From: an uncultured Acetatifactor sp.
GTDB taxonomy: Bacteria; Bacillota; Clostridia; Lachnospirales; Lachnospiraceae
Assembly (NCBI GenBank): GCA_947586055.1
Contig: CANPXL010000003.1
Coordinates: forward strand, 1-64,000
Length of the DNA: 64,000 bases
Direction of reading: 5' to 3'
Of the stretch, positions 27,657 through 36,536 are shown piece after piece. The notes under the pieces were generated by a model. That model was not told the origin of the DNA. It worked only from the letters and a program-made list of their open reading frames with translations, and searched no databases. Made by a program: the position numbers and the translations under genes. Positions within the stretch are counted from its first letter, which is position 1, and each line of letters starts with the position of its first letter.

Positions 27657-27745
27657 TTATGGAAAAACGGACGGCGACGGACGAAACGCAGGTATCGGGG
27701 ATCTTTTCAGGATCGTTTGATAAACAGAGAAGACAGGAGAGCGGA

Positions 27746-28813
27746 ATGTTAAGGAGAAGACTGAGACGGGGAGCGGCCGCCGCGCTGCTTGCCGCCATGT
27801 TGTTGGTCAGCTGTGGCTCGGAAAAGGATCTGCCTCTGGCGCAGATAGATACGGAGCGATATGTGACGTTGGGGGACTATCAAAATCTGTCGGTCACGGT
27901 GGAAAAGCCGAAGGTGGAGGATGCCGAAGTGGTACAGACGATGCTGAATCTGTACCGCCGGGGGATCTCCGCCGAATTGGGCGGGATCACGGACCGGGCC
28001 GTTGCCCGGGGAGATACGGTCAATATCGATTACGTGGGAAAGATGAACGGAGAGCCGTTTGAAAACGGATCGGCGTCAGGCACCCAGCTGACGATCGGAA
28101 GCGGCAGCTTCATCGACGGGTTTGAGGACGGACTGGTCGGGGCCATGCCCGGAGAGACCGTAGAGCTGGATCTGGCGTTCCCCGATCCTTATCTGAACAA
28201 TCCGGATCTGTCCGGACAGGCCGTGGCGTTTACGGTGACCGTGAATTTTATTCTGCCGCCGCTGGAGAGCGAAGCGGATCTGCTGGACGAGGTGGCCGCC
28301 GCAGCCGGATTGGAGGAGGTGTCCACTGTTCAGGAACTTCGGCAGTATGCGTATGACTCTCTGAACCGGAACGCGCAGATCCAATATGAAAGCAATGTCC
28401 AAAATGCCATGATCCAGGAACTGCTGGCGCAGTGCGATTTTAAGAAACTGCCCGAAAATATGCTGGAGCGAAGCAGGAAGACGCTTACGGAGAATCTGGA
28501 ACAGGCGGCTGCCCAGCTTGGAATTTCGGCGGAAGATTTTGCTAATTTTAACGGAATGTCCCTTTCGGATTTTGTGGAGACTTATGCTCCGGACTCCGTA
28601 AAGCAGAATCTGGCGATGCAGGCTGTGGCGAACAGGGAAGGGCTGAATGTAAACGACGAGGAACTGCAGACCCGGATGGAAGATTATGCGGCGAAGAACG
28701 GCTATGCGTCGGTGGACGAACTGTTAAACGGCGCCTCCAGAGAGGATTACCGCAATTATTTTATGACGCTGAAGGTATTGGATTTCCTCGCGGATCATAC
28801 AAAAGTAAACTGA
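27746..28813 (+). CDS. Lipoprotein peptidyl-prolyl isomerase (trigger-factor-like foldase)
   Basis: About 355 residues. The signal peptide ends in a LLVSC lipobox (Cys about 21). A trigger-factor-like N-terminal piece is followed by an FKBP domain (GDTVNIDYVGKMNGEPFENGSA, SFIDGFEDGLVGAMPGETVELDLAFPDPY) and a C-terminal helical domain of trigger-factor type (about 205-345). It should fold exported proteins at the outer face of the membrane. I start at ATG 27746 after AGGAGAG; upstream in-frame ATGs lie inside the hairpin leader. Confidence 0.82.
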   Translation: MLRRRLRRGAAAALLAAMLLVSCGSEKDLPLAQIDTERYVTLGDYQNLSVTVEKPKVEDAEVVQTMLNLYRRGISAELGGITDRAVARGDTVNIDYVGKMNGEPFENGSASGTQLTIGSGSFIDGFEDGLVGAMPGETVELDLAFPDPYLNNPDLSGQAVAFTVTVNFILPPLESEADLLDEVAAAAGLEEVSTVQELRQYAYDSLNRNAQIQYESNVQNAMIQELLAQCDFKKLPENMLERSRKTLTENLEQAAAQLGISAEDFANFNGMSLSDFVETYAPDSVKQNLAMQAVANREGLNVNDEELQTRMEDYAAKNGYASVDELLNGASREDYRNYFMTLKVLDFLADHTKVN

Positions 28814-28864
28814 CGGCGAAATGCCGGGATCAAACGCTGCTGCAGCAGCAGAAAAGAGGAGAAA

Positions 28865-30256
28865 ATGGAACTGACGGATATTCGGGAACTCTACCGTAAT
28901 ACAGAGACTTATATTGGAAAAGAGATCACAGTGGGAGGGTGGGTCAGAAGCAACCGGGATTCCAAAAGCTTCGGCTTTCTTGTCATCAACGACGGCACCT
29001 TTTTTGAGCCCCTCCAGATAGTGTACGGGGACAAGCTCTCCAACTTCCAGGAGATCAGCAGGTTGAACGTAGGCGCCGCGCTGGTGGTGAGGGGAACGGT
29101 TGTGGCGACGCCGGACGCAAGGCAGCCTTTTGAGATGCAGGCGGCGCAGGTGCTCGTGGAAGGGCCTTCCACGGCGGATTATCCTCTGCAGAAAAAACGG
29201 CACAGCTTTGAGTACCTGCGCTCGATCCCGCATCTGCGCCCCAGGACCAATACCTTTCAGGCGGTGTTCCGCGTGCGCTCCCTGATCGCTTATGCCATCC
29301 ACAGCTTTTTCATGGAGAGAGGCTTTGTCTATGTCCATACGCCCCTGATCACGGGCAGCGACTGTGAGGGCGCGGGAGAAATGTTCCAGGTCACTACGCT
29401 GGATCTTGACAACATTCCCAGAAAAGAGGACGGAGCGGTTGATTACAGCAAGGATTTTTTCGGCAGGGAGACAAATCTTACCGTGAGCGGACAGCTGAAT
29501 GTGGAAACCTACGCGTTTGCCTTTAAAAACGTGTATACCTTCGGCCCCACGTTCCGGGCGGAAAATTCCAATACCACACGGCACGCGGCGGAGTTCTGGA
29601 TGATCGAGCCGGAGATGGCGTTTGCGGATCTGAAGGACGATATGCGGCTGGCGGAGGATATGCTGAAATATGTGATCCGTTATGTGCTGGAGCATGCGCC
29701 GGAGGAGATGGCTTTCTTTGGACAGTTTGTGGACAAGGGGCTCATCGAGAGACTGGAGCATGTGGCAAATTCCGATTTCGCCCATGTGACGTATACGGAA
29801 GCGATCGAGATTTTGGCAAAGAACAACGATCACTTTGACTATAAAGTTTCCTGGGGCTGCGATCTGCAGACGGAGCATGAGCGGTATCTCACGGAGGAAG
29901 TGTTCAAACGCCCGGTGTTTGTGACGGACTATCCCAAGGAGATCAAGGCCTTTTATATGAAGCTGAATGAGGACGGAAAGACGGTGGCGGCCATGGATTG
30001 TCTGGTCCCGGGGATCGGAGAGATCATCGGAGGCAGCCAGCGGGAAGATAAGCTGGAACTGCTGGAGCGGAGAATGGATGAGCTGGGCCTGAAAAAAGAG
30101 GATTATGATTTTTATCTCGATCTGCGCCGGTACGGCTCCGTGCGGCATGCGGGATTCGGTCTCGGATTTGAGCGCTGCGTCATGTATCTGACGGGAATGA
30201 GCAATATCAGGGACGTCATCCCGTTCCCCAGAACGGTGAACAACTGCGAACTGTAG
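28865..30256 (+). CDS. asnS: Asparagine--tRNA ligase
   Basis: 463-residue class IIb synthetase. An N-terminal OB fold ([23 protein letters not shown]) precedes the catalytic domain with motif 2 ([22 protein letters not shown]) and motif 3 ([15 protein letters not shown]). AGAGGAG precedes the start. I see no T-box leader in the 51-bp gap before it. Confidence 0.95.
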   Translation: MELTDIRELYRNTETYIGKEITVGGWVRSNRDSKSFGFLVINDGTFFEPLQIVYGDKLSNFQEISRLNVGAALVVRGTVVATPDARQPFEMQAAQVLVEGPSTADYPLQKKRHSFEYLRSIPHLRPRTNTFQAVFRVRSLIAYAIHSFFMERGFVYVHTPLITGSDCEGAGEMFQVTTLDLDNIPRKEDGAVDYSKDFFGRETNLTVSGQLNVETYAFAFKNVYTFGPTFRAENSNTTRHAAEFWMIEPEMAFADLKDDMRLAEDMLKYVIRYVLEHAPEEMAFFGQFVDKGLIERLEHVANSDFAHVTYTEAIEILAKNNDHFDYKVSWGCDLQTEHERYLTEEVFKRPVFVTDYPKEIKAFYMKLNEDGKTVAAMDCLVPGIGEIIGGSQREDKLELLERRMDELGLKKEDYDFYLDLRRYGSVRHAGFGLGFERCVMYLTGMSNIRDVIPFPRTVNNCEL

Positions 30257-30263
30257 GTTTTAT

Positions 30264-30323
30264 AAAATCTTAAGGATTGCCCGCGGCGATTTTGGTGAAA
30301 CAGGCGTAAAAATGTGGTATGCT
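30264..30323 (+). promoter_or_regulatory. Promoter region of the NlpC/P60 gene
   Basis: An extended -10, TGGTATGCT (-10 box at 30318-30323), lies only 6 bp before the likely ATG (30330). AAAATCTTAA (30264-30273) repeats a motif found before the vanR-like gene at 10665-10674. No good -35 box is visible. Confidence 0.4.
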
Positions 30324-30329
30324 GAAAAC

Positions 30330-31583
30330 ATGAGAAGAAAATGGTCGAAATGGTTAAACCTGATATTGATTTTCTGCATCACGGCGGGAGGATTCCGGTA
30401 CGGCATCTCCCGCTCTCTGACGTCGGAAGCCGCCACCATCTCCGGCATTCAGCAGGAGATCGACAGGCTTCAAAAACAGCTGGAGGAGGAATACGGAAAG
30501 ATATCCAGTCTGGAGGCGGAACAGGATCTGATTCTGGAAAAGATGGAGGACGCCGATTCCGAACTGATCAATACCATGGCCAGCATCAGCCTGAAGGACG
30601 AGGAAATCGCCGAGAAGGAAGGCGAGATTGCCGTAAAGGAAGGGGAAATTGCGGAAAAAGAGCAGCAGATCGCCCTGACGGAAGCGGAGTATGAGGAAAC
30701 CCGGCAGCAGGAACAAAAACAGCGGGAGGATATGGCCATCCGGACGAGAATGCTCTATGAGCAGGGAACGGACACCTACCTGAACGCGTTTCTGGAGGGA
30801 GTCGGGTTTTCGGATATCCTTAACCGCATGGATTATGTGGAGAGAATTTACGAATACAGCAAGTGCAAGCTGGACGGTTTTATTGAGACGGCAAATCAGC
30901 TTCAGGATCTTTGGGACCTGCTGGAGAAAGAGAAGGCCGATCTGGAGGAAAGCAGGAAGCTGCTGGTGGAGGATCAGGCCGCGCTGGAAGCGGAGAAGGA
31001 TAATCTGAAGGAACAGAAGGAAAATCTGAATGCGATGCTCGCAAAGCTGAAAAAGGAATCCGCGGATTATGATGCGCGGATCAGCAAGGCGCGTCAGGAG
31101 GCAGCGGCGGCAAAGACACTGCTGAAGCAGAATCAGGACAGACTGACGCAGATGCAGACGGCCCAGGCGATGGCAAACGGCACATACACTTCGGATTATG
31201 CTTCCATCATCAACAACGCCGCAGGCAGCGATCTGGGAAAGAAGATCGCAAACTATGCTTGTCAGTACATCGGGAATCCTTACAAAGCGGCGGGAACCAG
31301 CCTGACGGACGGGGCGGACTGTTCGGGGTTTACATACAGGGTGTACAGCAACTTTGGTTACAAGCTTCCGAGGACTTCCTATGAGCAGAGAAGCGCCGGC
31401 ACCGGCGTGACTTACGCGGAGGCTCAGCCAGGCGATCTGATCTGCTATGACGGACATGTGGCAATGTATATCGGAGGCGGGCTGATCGTCCATGCCAGCA
31501 ACAGCAACCCGTATCCACGGGGCGGAATCAAGATCAGCAACGCTCAGTACAGGACCATCCTGGCTGTGAGAAGGATCCTGTGA
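30330..31583 (+). CDS. Secreted coiled-coil NlpC/P60 peptidoglycan hydrolase
   Basis: About 417 residues: a signal peptide (about 1-36), a long coiled coil (about 38-270) with a repeated Glu/Lys-rich patch (EIAEKEGEIAVKEGEIAEKE), then an NlpC/P60 domain. Catalytic Cys331 sits in DGADCSGF and the His in GHVAMYIGGGLIVHASN. The family cleaves stem peptides, typically at D-Glu to the diamino acid. The coiled coil resembles that of PcsB/CwlO-type hydrolases controlled by FtsEX. The start is uncertain: ATG 30330 gives a normal signal peptide but lacks a ribosome site, and ATG 30312 would add six residues. Confidence 0.85.
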   Translation: MRRKWSKWLNLILIFCITAGGFRYGISRSLTSEAATISGIQQEIDRLQKQLEEEYGKISSLEAEQDLILEKMEDADSELINTMASISLKDEEIAEKEGEIAVKEGEIAEKEQQIALTEAEYEETRQQEQKQREDMAIRTRMLYEQGTDTYLNAFLEGVGFSDILNRMDYVERIYEYSKCKLDGFIETANQLQDLWDLLEKEKADLEESRKLLVEDQAALEAEKDNLKEQKENLNAMLAKLKKESADYDARISKARQEAAAAKTLLKQNQDRLTQMQTAQAMANGTYTSDYASIINNAAGSDLGKKIANYACQYIGNPYKAAGTSLTDGADCSGFTYRVYSNFGYKLPRTSYEQRSAGTGVTYAEAQPGDLICYDGHVAMYIGGGLIVHASNSNPYPRGGIKISNAQYRTILAVRRIL

Positions 31584-31683
31584 TTCCAGATTTTAAAGAA
31601 GAATCAGCGCCCGCAGGATGTCGGGTCCCGCAGGGGGCTTTTGACGCGCGGATTCCGCGCTGATTTGTTTCGGAGGGAGAATC

Positions 31684-32517
31684 ATGTTGAGAATCGGATG
31701 TCATCTGTCCTTCTCCAGGGGATTCCTCGCCATGGCTGGGGATGCGGAGAAGATCGGTGCGACAACATTTCAGTTTTTTACCAGAAATCCAAGGGGCGGC
31801 GCGGCAAAGAACTGGGAACAGGAAGACATACAGGCCATGCTGGATGTTTTTCGCCGCGCCGGAATTGCCAAACCGCTGGCGCATGCGCCGTATACGTTAA
31901 ATGCCTGCGCAAAGGACGGGAATATCCGCCGTTTTGCGCGGGAGACCATGGCGGACGACCTGAAACGGCTGGAGAGGATTCCGGATGTCATGTATAATTT
32001 CCATCCCGGCAGCCATGTTGGACAGGGAACGGAGGAAGGCATCCGGCTGATTGCGGATACCCTGAATCAGGTTCTGTGGGAGGAAATGCATACTACGGTG
32101 CTTCTGGAGACCATGGCGGGCAAGGGGAGCGAGGTGGGCCGCAGTTTTCAGGAACTTCGGGCCATTCTGGACCGGGTGGAGCTTTCCCATAAGATGGGGA
32201 TATGCCTGGATACCTGCCATGTCTGGGACGGAGGGTACGATATTGCAGGGGATCTGGATGGCGTCCTCGGAGAATTTGACCGCGAGATCGGTCTTGAAAA
32301 GCTGAAGGCCGTGCACCTGAACGATTCCATGAATCCTTTCGGAAGCCATAAGGACAGACATGAAAAGATCGGGAAGGGCTGTATCGGTCTGGAAGCCTTT
32401 CGGAGGATCGTGAACCATCCCGCCCTGCGCGGACTGCCGTTTTACCTTGAGACGCCCAATGAACTGGAGGGGTATCAGGAGGAAATCGCAATGCTGAAAG
32501 GTATGGCCGCAGGATGA
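31684..32517 (+). CDS. nfo: Deoxyribonuclease IV (AP endonuclease)
   Basis: 277-residue TIM-barrel endonuclease IV of base-excision repair. Metal-ligand segments are present: [60 protein letters not shown] and FYLETPNE. It starts after GGAGGGAG. The 100-bp leader contains the inverted repeat AATCAGCGC/GCGCTGATT enclosing a GC-rich stretch. Confidence 0.93.
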   Translation: MLRIGCHLSFSRGFLAMAGDAEKIGATTFQFFTRNPRGGAAKNWEQEDIQAMLDVFRRAGIAKPLAHAPYTLNACAKDGNIRRFARETMADDLKRLERIPDVMYNFHPGSHVGQGTEEGIRLIADTLNQVLWEEMHTTVLLETMAGKGSEVGRSFQELRAILDRVELSHKMGICLDTCHVWDGGYDIAGDLDGVLGEFDREIGLEKLKAVHLNDSMNPFGSHKDRHEKIGKGCIGLEAFRRIVNHPALRGLPFYLETPNELEGYQEEIAMLKGMAAG

Positions 32518-32642
32518 GTGACCTGTCGCGGAACAAGCGGACGGACATGCCGCGGATGAAAAATCCGGGAAGAGCTGCCCCGGCACAGTGGTTTCACCTT
32601 TGGCGTCCTGAGACAGATCTTCCCGGTCGTTCGGAAAAGAAC

Positions 32643-33077
32643 TTAAAGGTATTTTCTCAGGTCTGTGCAAAGTTCTTCCTCGATGGAGATCAGCTCTTTA
32701 CAGAGACCTTTTGAAGTTTCGTCGGCGGCCTGGTACTGGTTCAGATATTTGTGGAGGGTTTTGATTCCCATATTGCATCCGTCGGTCACAAGGTCTGCGA
32801 TGGTGGCGTCGCTGTTGTCCATGCCGAGTTTCATGTTGGTCTTCATCCAGGACATGCTTTTTGCCATGACGCCGGGATCTTTCTCTTCCGTGTGGTGTTC
32901 GATCAGCTGGGAGTGGATCTCGTTTCCGAGTTTTTCATGGTGCTCCCTGCTTTCGGTCAAAAGCTGTTTCATCTCCGAATCACTGATTTTTTCAATGACC
33001 TCATCGATTGTGGAAACCGCCATTTTGGAGCCGGAATCACATTCCTTGAGTAGATAGATTGTATCGTTGTCTGCCAT
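32643..33077 (-). CDS. Helical-bundle protein of unknown function (DUF2383-like)
   Basis: 144 residues predicted almost entirely helical, without membrane segments. The spaced Glu/His pattern (KLLTES-type helix QLLTESREHHEKLGNEIHSQ) recalls ferritin-like or DUF2383 four-helix bundles, but I cannot confirm metal ligands. I believe close relatives occur across Lachnospiraceae. GGAGG precedes the start. It is convergent with nfo; no clear hairpin terminator lies in the 125 bp between them. Confidence 0.65.
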   Translation of the reverse strand: MADNDTIYLLKECDSGSKMAVSTIDEVIEKISDSEMKQLLTESREHHEKLGNEIHSQLIEHHTEEKDPGVMAKSMSWMKTNMKLGMDNSDATIADLVTDGCNMGIKTLHKYLNQYQAADETSKGLCKELISIEEELCTDLRKYL

Positions 33078-33207
33078 CCGTAAAACCTCCGTTTTTGTTT
33101 TTTAGGGTGCCCGGATCGGAAGATTCTATTCACGGTTTTGCGGGTCAAAAGGTATCCGACGCTTCACTGCGGGGCAGACGGCGCGGGACGAAAAGAGAAG
33201 CGGACCG

Positions 33208-33235
33208 TTTACAATTTTTGGTGATGTGGTATAAT
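33208..33235 (+). promoter_or_regulatory. Promoter of the glycan locus
   Basis: TTTACA (33208-33213), a 16-bp spacer and a perfect TATAAT (33230-33235) preceded by TGG. Transcription would begin at about 33242, at the very first bases of the repeat copy that follows. Confidence 0.75.
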
Positions 33236-33240
33236 GGTTC

Positions 33241-33404
33241 GTAACAGTTCAGCCGGCAGCCGTATACAGCGGAAAATCGTGCTTGCACGCATTTTCCGCT
33301 GTATACGGCTGCCGAGGGAGCGCCATTTCATGAGCAAAGGCAGGCGTACGGCGCCGGAGAGCGCGTTAGCGCGGCTTTGCGAATGGCGCGGGCTGAACTG
33401 TTGC
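33241..33404 (-). repeat. Structured intergenic repeat, copy 2 (in the leader of the glycan operon)
   Basis: 164-bp full-length copy in reverse orientation. It begins GTAACAGTTCAG and ends CTGAACTGTTGC. Its long hairpin is CCGTATACAGCGGAAAAT pairing with ATTTTCCGCTGTATACGG. It lies between the promoter at 33208-33235 and the first gene. Confidence 0.9.
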
Positions 33405-33459
33405 AATGATTCTGCCATTTTGTGTTCATGTTCGGAAGAGAGACAAAGGAAACTGGTCT

Positions 33460-34395
33460 ATGAGTAAAATTTCAATTGTGGTACCTGTATATTATAATGC
33501 CGACACGCTGGAGCTTCTGTATGAAGATATGCGGGAAAAGATTCTGGACAGGCTCGGCGACTATGAGATTGTCTTTGTGGATGACGGCTCCGGGGATAAT
33601 TCATGGGAAGTTATGAATCGGATTCGGGAGAAGGACGAGCGGGTCCGCTGTGTCAGGCTTTCCAAAAATTACGGAGAGCACGCGGCGATCCTGGCCGGAT
33701 TTTCCGTCTGTACCGGAGACTGCGCGGTGACAAAACAGGCGGACCTTCAGGAGGACTCGGCCATTATTCCTGAGATGTACGAGAGCTGGAAACGCGGGAA
33801 CAAGGTTGTCCTGGCGGTTCGCAGGGAGCGTAAGGAGAACGGCCTGAAGGTATTTCTGGCCAACAGGTATTATTCTCTGGTGCGCAGGATGATCAATAAG
33901 AACATGCCCGCCGGCGGATGCGACTGTTATCTGGTGGACCGAAAGGTGATCGAGGTTCTGGAGCGCCTGGATGAAAAGAATTCGTCTCTCACGCTTCAGG
34001 TTATGTGGGTGGGGTTTCAGACCGATATGATTTATTTTGTGCGCAGGGACAGAGAGATCGGGAAGTCCCGGTGGACATTGTCCAAGAAGGTAAAGCTGGC
34101 GATGGATTCCGTTTTCAGTTTTACCTATCTGCCGCTTCGGCTTATGATGGGATTGGGCGTCGTGTTCGATCTTGCGGCTTTGATTCTTTTTATATCCGTT
34201 CTGGTGGAAAAGTTTACGGTCGGCACGCCGATTCAGGGGTGGGCGTCTATTATGTGCGTTCTGCTCTTCGGATTCGGAATGCTGATGCTGATGCTCGGTA
34301 TTATCGGCGAATATATCTGGAGGGTTCTGGACGCGGCCAGAAACCGACCTACCTATATCATCGATGAGATTAAGGACAGGGATTCTGAAAAATGA
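33460..34395 (+). CDS. GT2 polyprenyl-phosphate glycosyltransferase (DPM1/ArnC/GtrB type)
   Basis: 312 residues: a GT-A domain (IVVPVYYN, FVDDGSGDNS, and a DLQED sequence in the place of DxD) followed by two C-terminal membrane helices (about 225-255 and 265-295). This layout belongs to enzymes that load a sugar onto undecaprenyl phosphate at the inner face of the membrane. ATG 33460 has AAAGGAAA upstream. It overlaps the next GT-C gene by an ATGA, and a GtrA protein lies four genes downstream, completing the three-part Gtr/Arn-type logic: loader, flippase, outside transferase. Confidence 0.85.
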   Translation: MSKISIVVPVYYNADTLELLYEDMREKILDRLGDYEIVFVDDGSGDNSWEVMNRIREKDERVRCVRLSKNYGEHAAILAGFSVCTGDCAVTKQADLQEDSAIIPEMYESWKRGNKVVLAVRRERKENGLKVFLANRYYSLVRRMINKNMPAGGCDCYLVDRKVIEVLERLDEKNSSLTLQVMWVGFQTDMIYFVRRDREIGKSRWTLSKKVKLAMDSVFSFTYLPLRLMMGLGVVFDLAALILFISVLVEKFTVGTPIQGWASIMCVLLFGFGMLMLMLGIIGEYIWRVLDAARNRPTYIIDEIKDRDSEK

Positions 34396-36062
34396 TTGCT
34401 TTTCTGGAAAAACACAAAAAAATCTGTATCCGGCTTCTGTGGGCGGCGGTGGCGCTGGCGAGCATAAAAAGTATCTTTACGGATACGGGGTTTGACAACG
34501 CTTATATCACCGCAATGTCTTATCGGCATTTACAGGGAGACGGCATGTTTCAGCAGATGTGGGAACCGCATCAGACGTCGGCCTTCTTCACGGATTTTTT
34601 TATGTGGATCTATCATTTGTTTGTGCCGTCATACGCCGGGGTAATGTTCTATCTGCAGATCGTGGGGACTCTGTTTTTTGCGGGAATCGCGTATCTTCTT
34701 TACCGGTTGTTAAAAAGCGTGACGGGAAGCGGCATCGCACAGCTTGCGGTGATGTTTTTTCTCATGTTCCGTCCCAAGCAGACGCCGTTTCCCGATTTTT
34801 CCAATCTCCAGGTGGGATTTTCGGCTCTGCTGCTTGTGTCTCTGGTCTGTTTTTTCCGGAATCAGCAGAAAAAAAGGTACCTGTGCCTTGCCGCGGTTTT
34901 TCTGTGCCTTGAAATTTTATCTTACCCGTCCTGCCTGCTGGCTTATTTCCCGGTGGTCGGAATTCTGTTGTTCAGGACAAAAGAGAAGGGGAAGAACGCC
35001 GGTATTTTTACCGGGCTGTGCGCGGGAATGGGCGCGGCGTATCTGGGTTATTTTGCAGGCAGGATAGGGCCGCGGAAGTTTCTCCGGAATCTCAGAGGAA
35101 TTTTTTATTCGGATTCTCATAGCGGAGAAGCGTTTGTCAGCCGCTGGAATTATTTCAGCGGCCTGTTGACGGCGGTTGTGTGGATTGCAGTGTGTGCGGC
35201 GCTTGCGTGGATTCTGGCCCGGCTGGTGCGGAAACTCTGGAAAAAGTCGGTGGATCCTCTGGCCGTATATGGTCTTTTGCTGTTTCTTTCAGAGTTCTGC
35301 CTTTTATTTCTGCAGAAGAGGACGGGGCTGGACTGGACATGCACGTTTTATATTCTTCCCGCCCTGCTGATGCTCCTGGGTTTTTCCGCCTACAGGGAGA
35401 TGGACGGGCAGGAAAGGATACTGTGGCTGACAGGCGTTCTTCTGGCGCTGTCGTCCTTGCTTGCGACGTGGCTGCTGACGGACCTGGGACTGATTACCAT
35501 GATGTCTTACATGGTTCTGGGAGGGACGGTTTCTTTTGTCGCGCTGCGCCACAGAAAGAAACAGACGGAAATCTTTCTGATGGCCGTCTGCGCTCTGGTT
35601 GTCATGCACCGCGGACTGGTGGTGTGGGGATACGCGAACAAAGGCAATATCTGGATGGTGCAGGATGTGGATGCCATCATCCGTTCCGGGCCGTCCGCGG
35701 GTATTGTCTGCGATTATATGACTTATTATCAGATCACACACGATGCGGAAGACCACAAAATGTTTGTGACGCCGCAGGATTCGCTTCTGCTGGTCGGCGG
35801 CTGGCTCATTGATCCCATGGAATTTCTGCTGACGGATGCCGGGATCAGTAACTATTCCACCATAGATACTCCGGTTTACAACGAAAAACTGCTGGATTAT
35901 CTGGAATATTACCCGGAAAAGACGCCCACCGTGGTGGCGGTCAGCTGTTACTACGGCGTCATGCAGGTGCCGGAAACCTCCTGGATCATGGAGTGGGTCA
36001 ATGAACATTATGAAGAGGCGGGGGACGGGAGATACTGGCGTTATTACCGCCCCAGACAATAG
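34392..36062 (+). CDS. Polytopic GT-C-like membrane protein
   Basis: 556 residues with roughly 11-12 membrane helices over the first 410 and a soluble C-terminal domain. The first outside loop carries acidic residues (SIFTDTGFDNAY), the position where GT-C enzymes keep the catalytic Asp/Glu. By context it would transfer a lipid-linked sugar made by the overlapping GT2 gene to an external acceptor. No named family recognised, so function rests on topology and neighbours. Confidence 0.6.
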   Translation: MIAFLEKHKKICIRLLWAAVALASIKSIFTDTGFDNAYITAMSYRHLQGDGMFQQMWEPHQTSAFFTDFFMWIYHLFVPSYAGVMFYLQIVGTLFFAGIAYLLYRLLKSVTGSGIAQLAVMFFLMFRPKQTPFPDFSNLQVGFSALLLVSLVCFFRNQQKKRYLCLAAVFLCLEILSYPSCLLAYFPVVGILLFRTKEKGKNAGIFTGLCAGMGAAYLGYFAGRIGPRKFLRNLRGIFYSDSHSGEAFVSRWNYFSGLLTAVVWIAVCAALAWILARLVRKLWKKSVDPLAVYGLLLFLSEFCLLFLQKRTGLDWTCTFYILPALLMLLGFSAYREMDGQERILWLTGVLLALSSLLATWLLTDLGLITMMSYMVLGGTVSFVALRHRKKQTEIFLMAVCALVVMHRGLVVWGYANKGNIWMVQDVDAIIRSGPSAGIVCDYMTYYQITHDAEDHKMFVTPQDSLLLVGGWLIDPMEFLLTDAGISNYSTIDTPVYNEKLLDYLEYYPEKTPTVVAVSCYYGVMQVPETSWIMEWVNEHYEEAGDGRYWRYYRPRQ

Positions 36063-36101
36063 AGAAACGGAAAACACTGTAAAAACAAAGGGAGGATCCG
36101 G

Positions 36102-36530
36102 ATGCAGTATCAGGGACCGCAGATGTTGGAATTTCAGGAAAAGGGAGACGAGAGAGGGCATCTTATCGTCTGTGAGGGCGAGGGAAAGGACATTCCGTTT
36201 TCCATTAAAAGGATCTTTTATATTTACGGCTCCGCCCCCGGAATTGCCAGAGGCCAGCATGCCAACAGGGAGACGGAATTTGTCATCATCAATGTTGCCG
36301 GTTCCAGCAAGGTCCGGGTCAGGGACGGAAAGGGAAACGAAGCGGTGTTTTTGCTGAACCGGCCCAGAACGGGCGTGTATATTCCCAGAATGGTGTGGAA
36401 GGAAATGTACGACTTCAGCGAAAATTCCGTGCTGCTCTGTCTGGCCTCGGAGCATTACAAGCCGGATGAATATATCAGAGATTACGAAGACTTTCTGAAA
36501 ATTGTCCGGGAAGAGGATTCGGAGGTGTGA
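36102..36530 (+). CDS. WxcM/FdtA-like sugar 3,4-ketoisomerase
   Basis: 142-residue cupin resembling FdtA/QdtA, which convert dTDP-4-keto-6-deoxyglucose to a 3-keto sugar. The family core is visible as GIARGQHANRETEFVIIN, GSSKVRVRDG and GVYIPRMVWKEM. The second active-site His of the HAH motif is Asn here (HAN), a variant that may change which isomer is made. The next gene is a DegT aminotransferase, the usual partner. Confidence 0.78.
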   Translation: MQYQGPQMLEFQEKGDERGHLIVCEGEGKDIPFSIKRIFYIYGSAPGIARGQHANRETEFVIINVAGSSKVRVRDGKGNEAVFLLNRPRTGVYIPRMVWKEMYDFSENSVLLCLASEHYKPDEYIRDYEDFLKIVREEDSEV

Positions 36531-36536
36531 CGGTTT

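Noticed and set aside
27511..27798. Long frames on both strands through the divergent foldase leader
   Set aside because: They lie over the promoter and hairpins, lack ribosome sites and have no family resemblance; the real starts are at 27406 and 27746.
33027..33240. T-box or other riboswitch before the glycan locus or asnS
   Set aside because: No specifier loop, T-box sequence or known aptamer core was seen in either leader.
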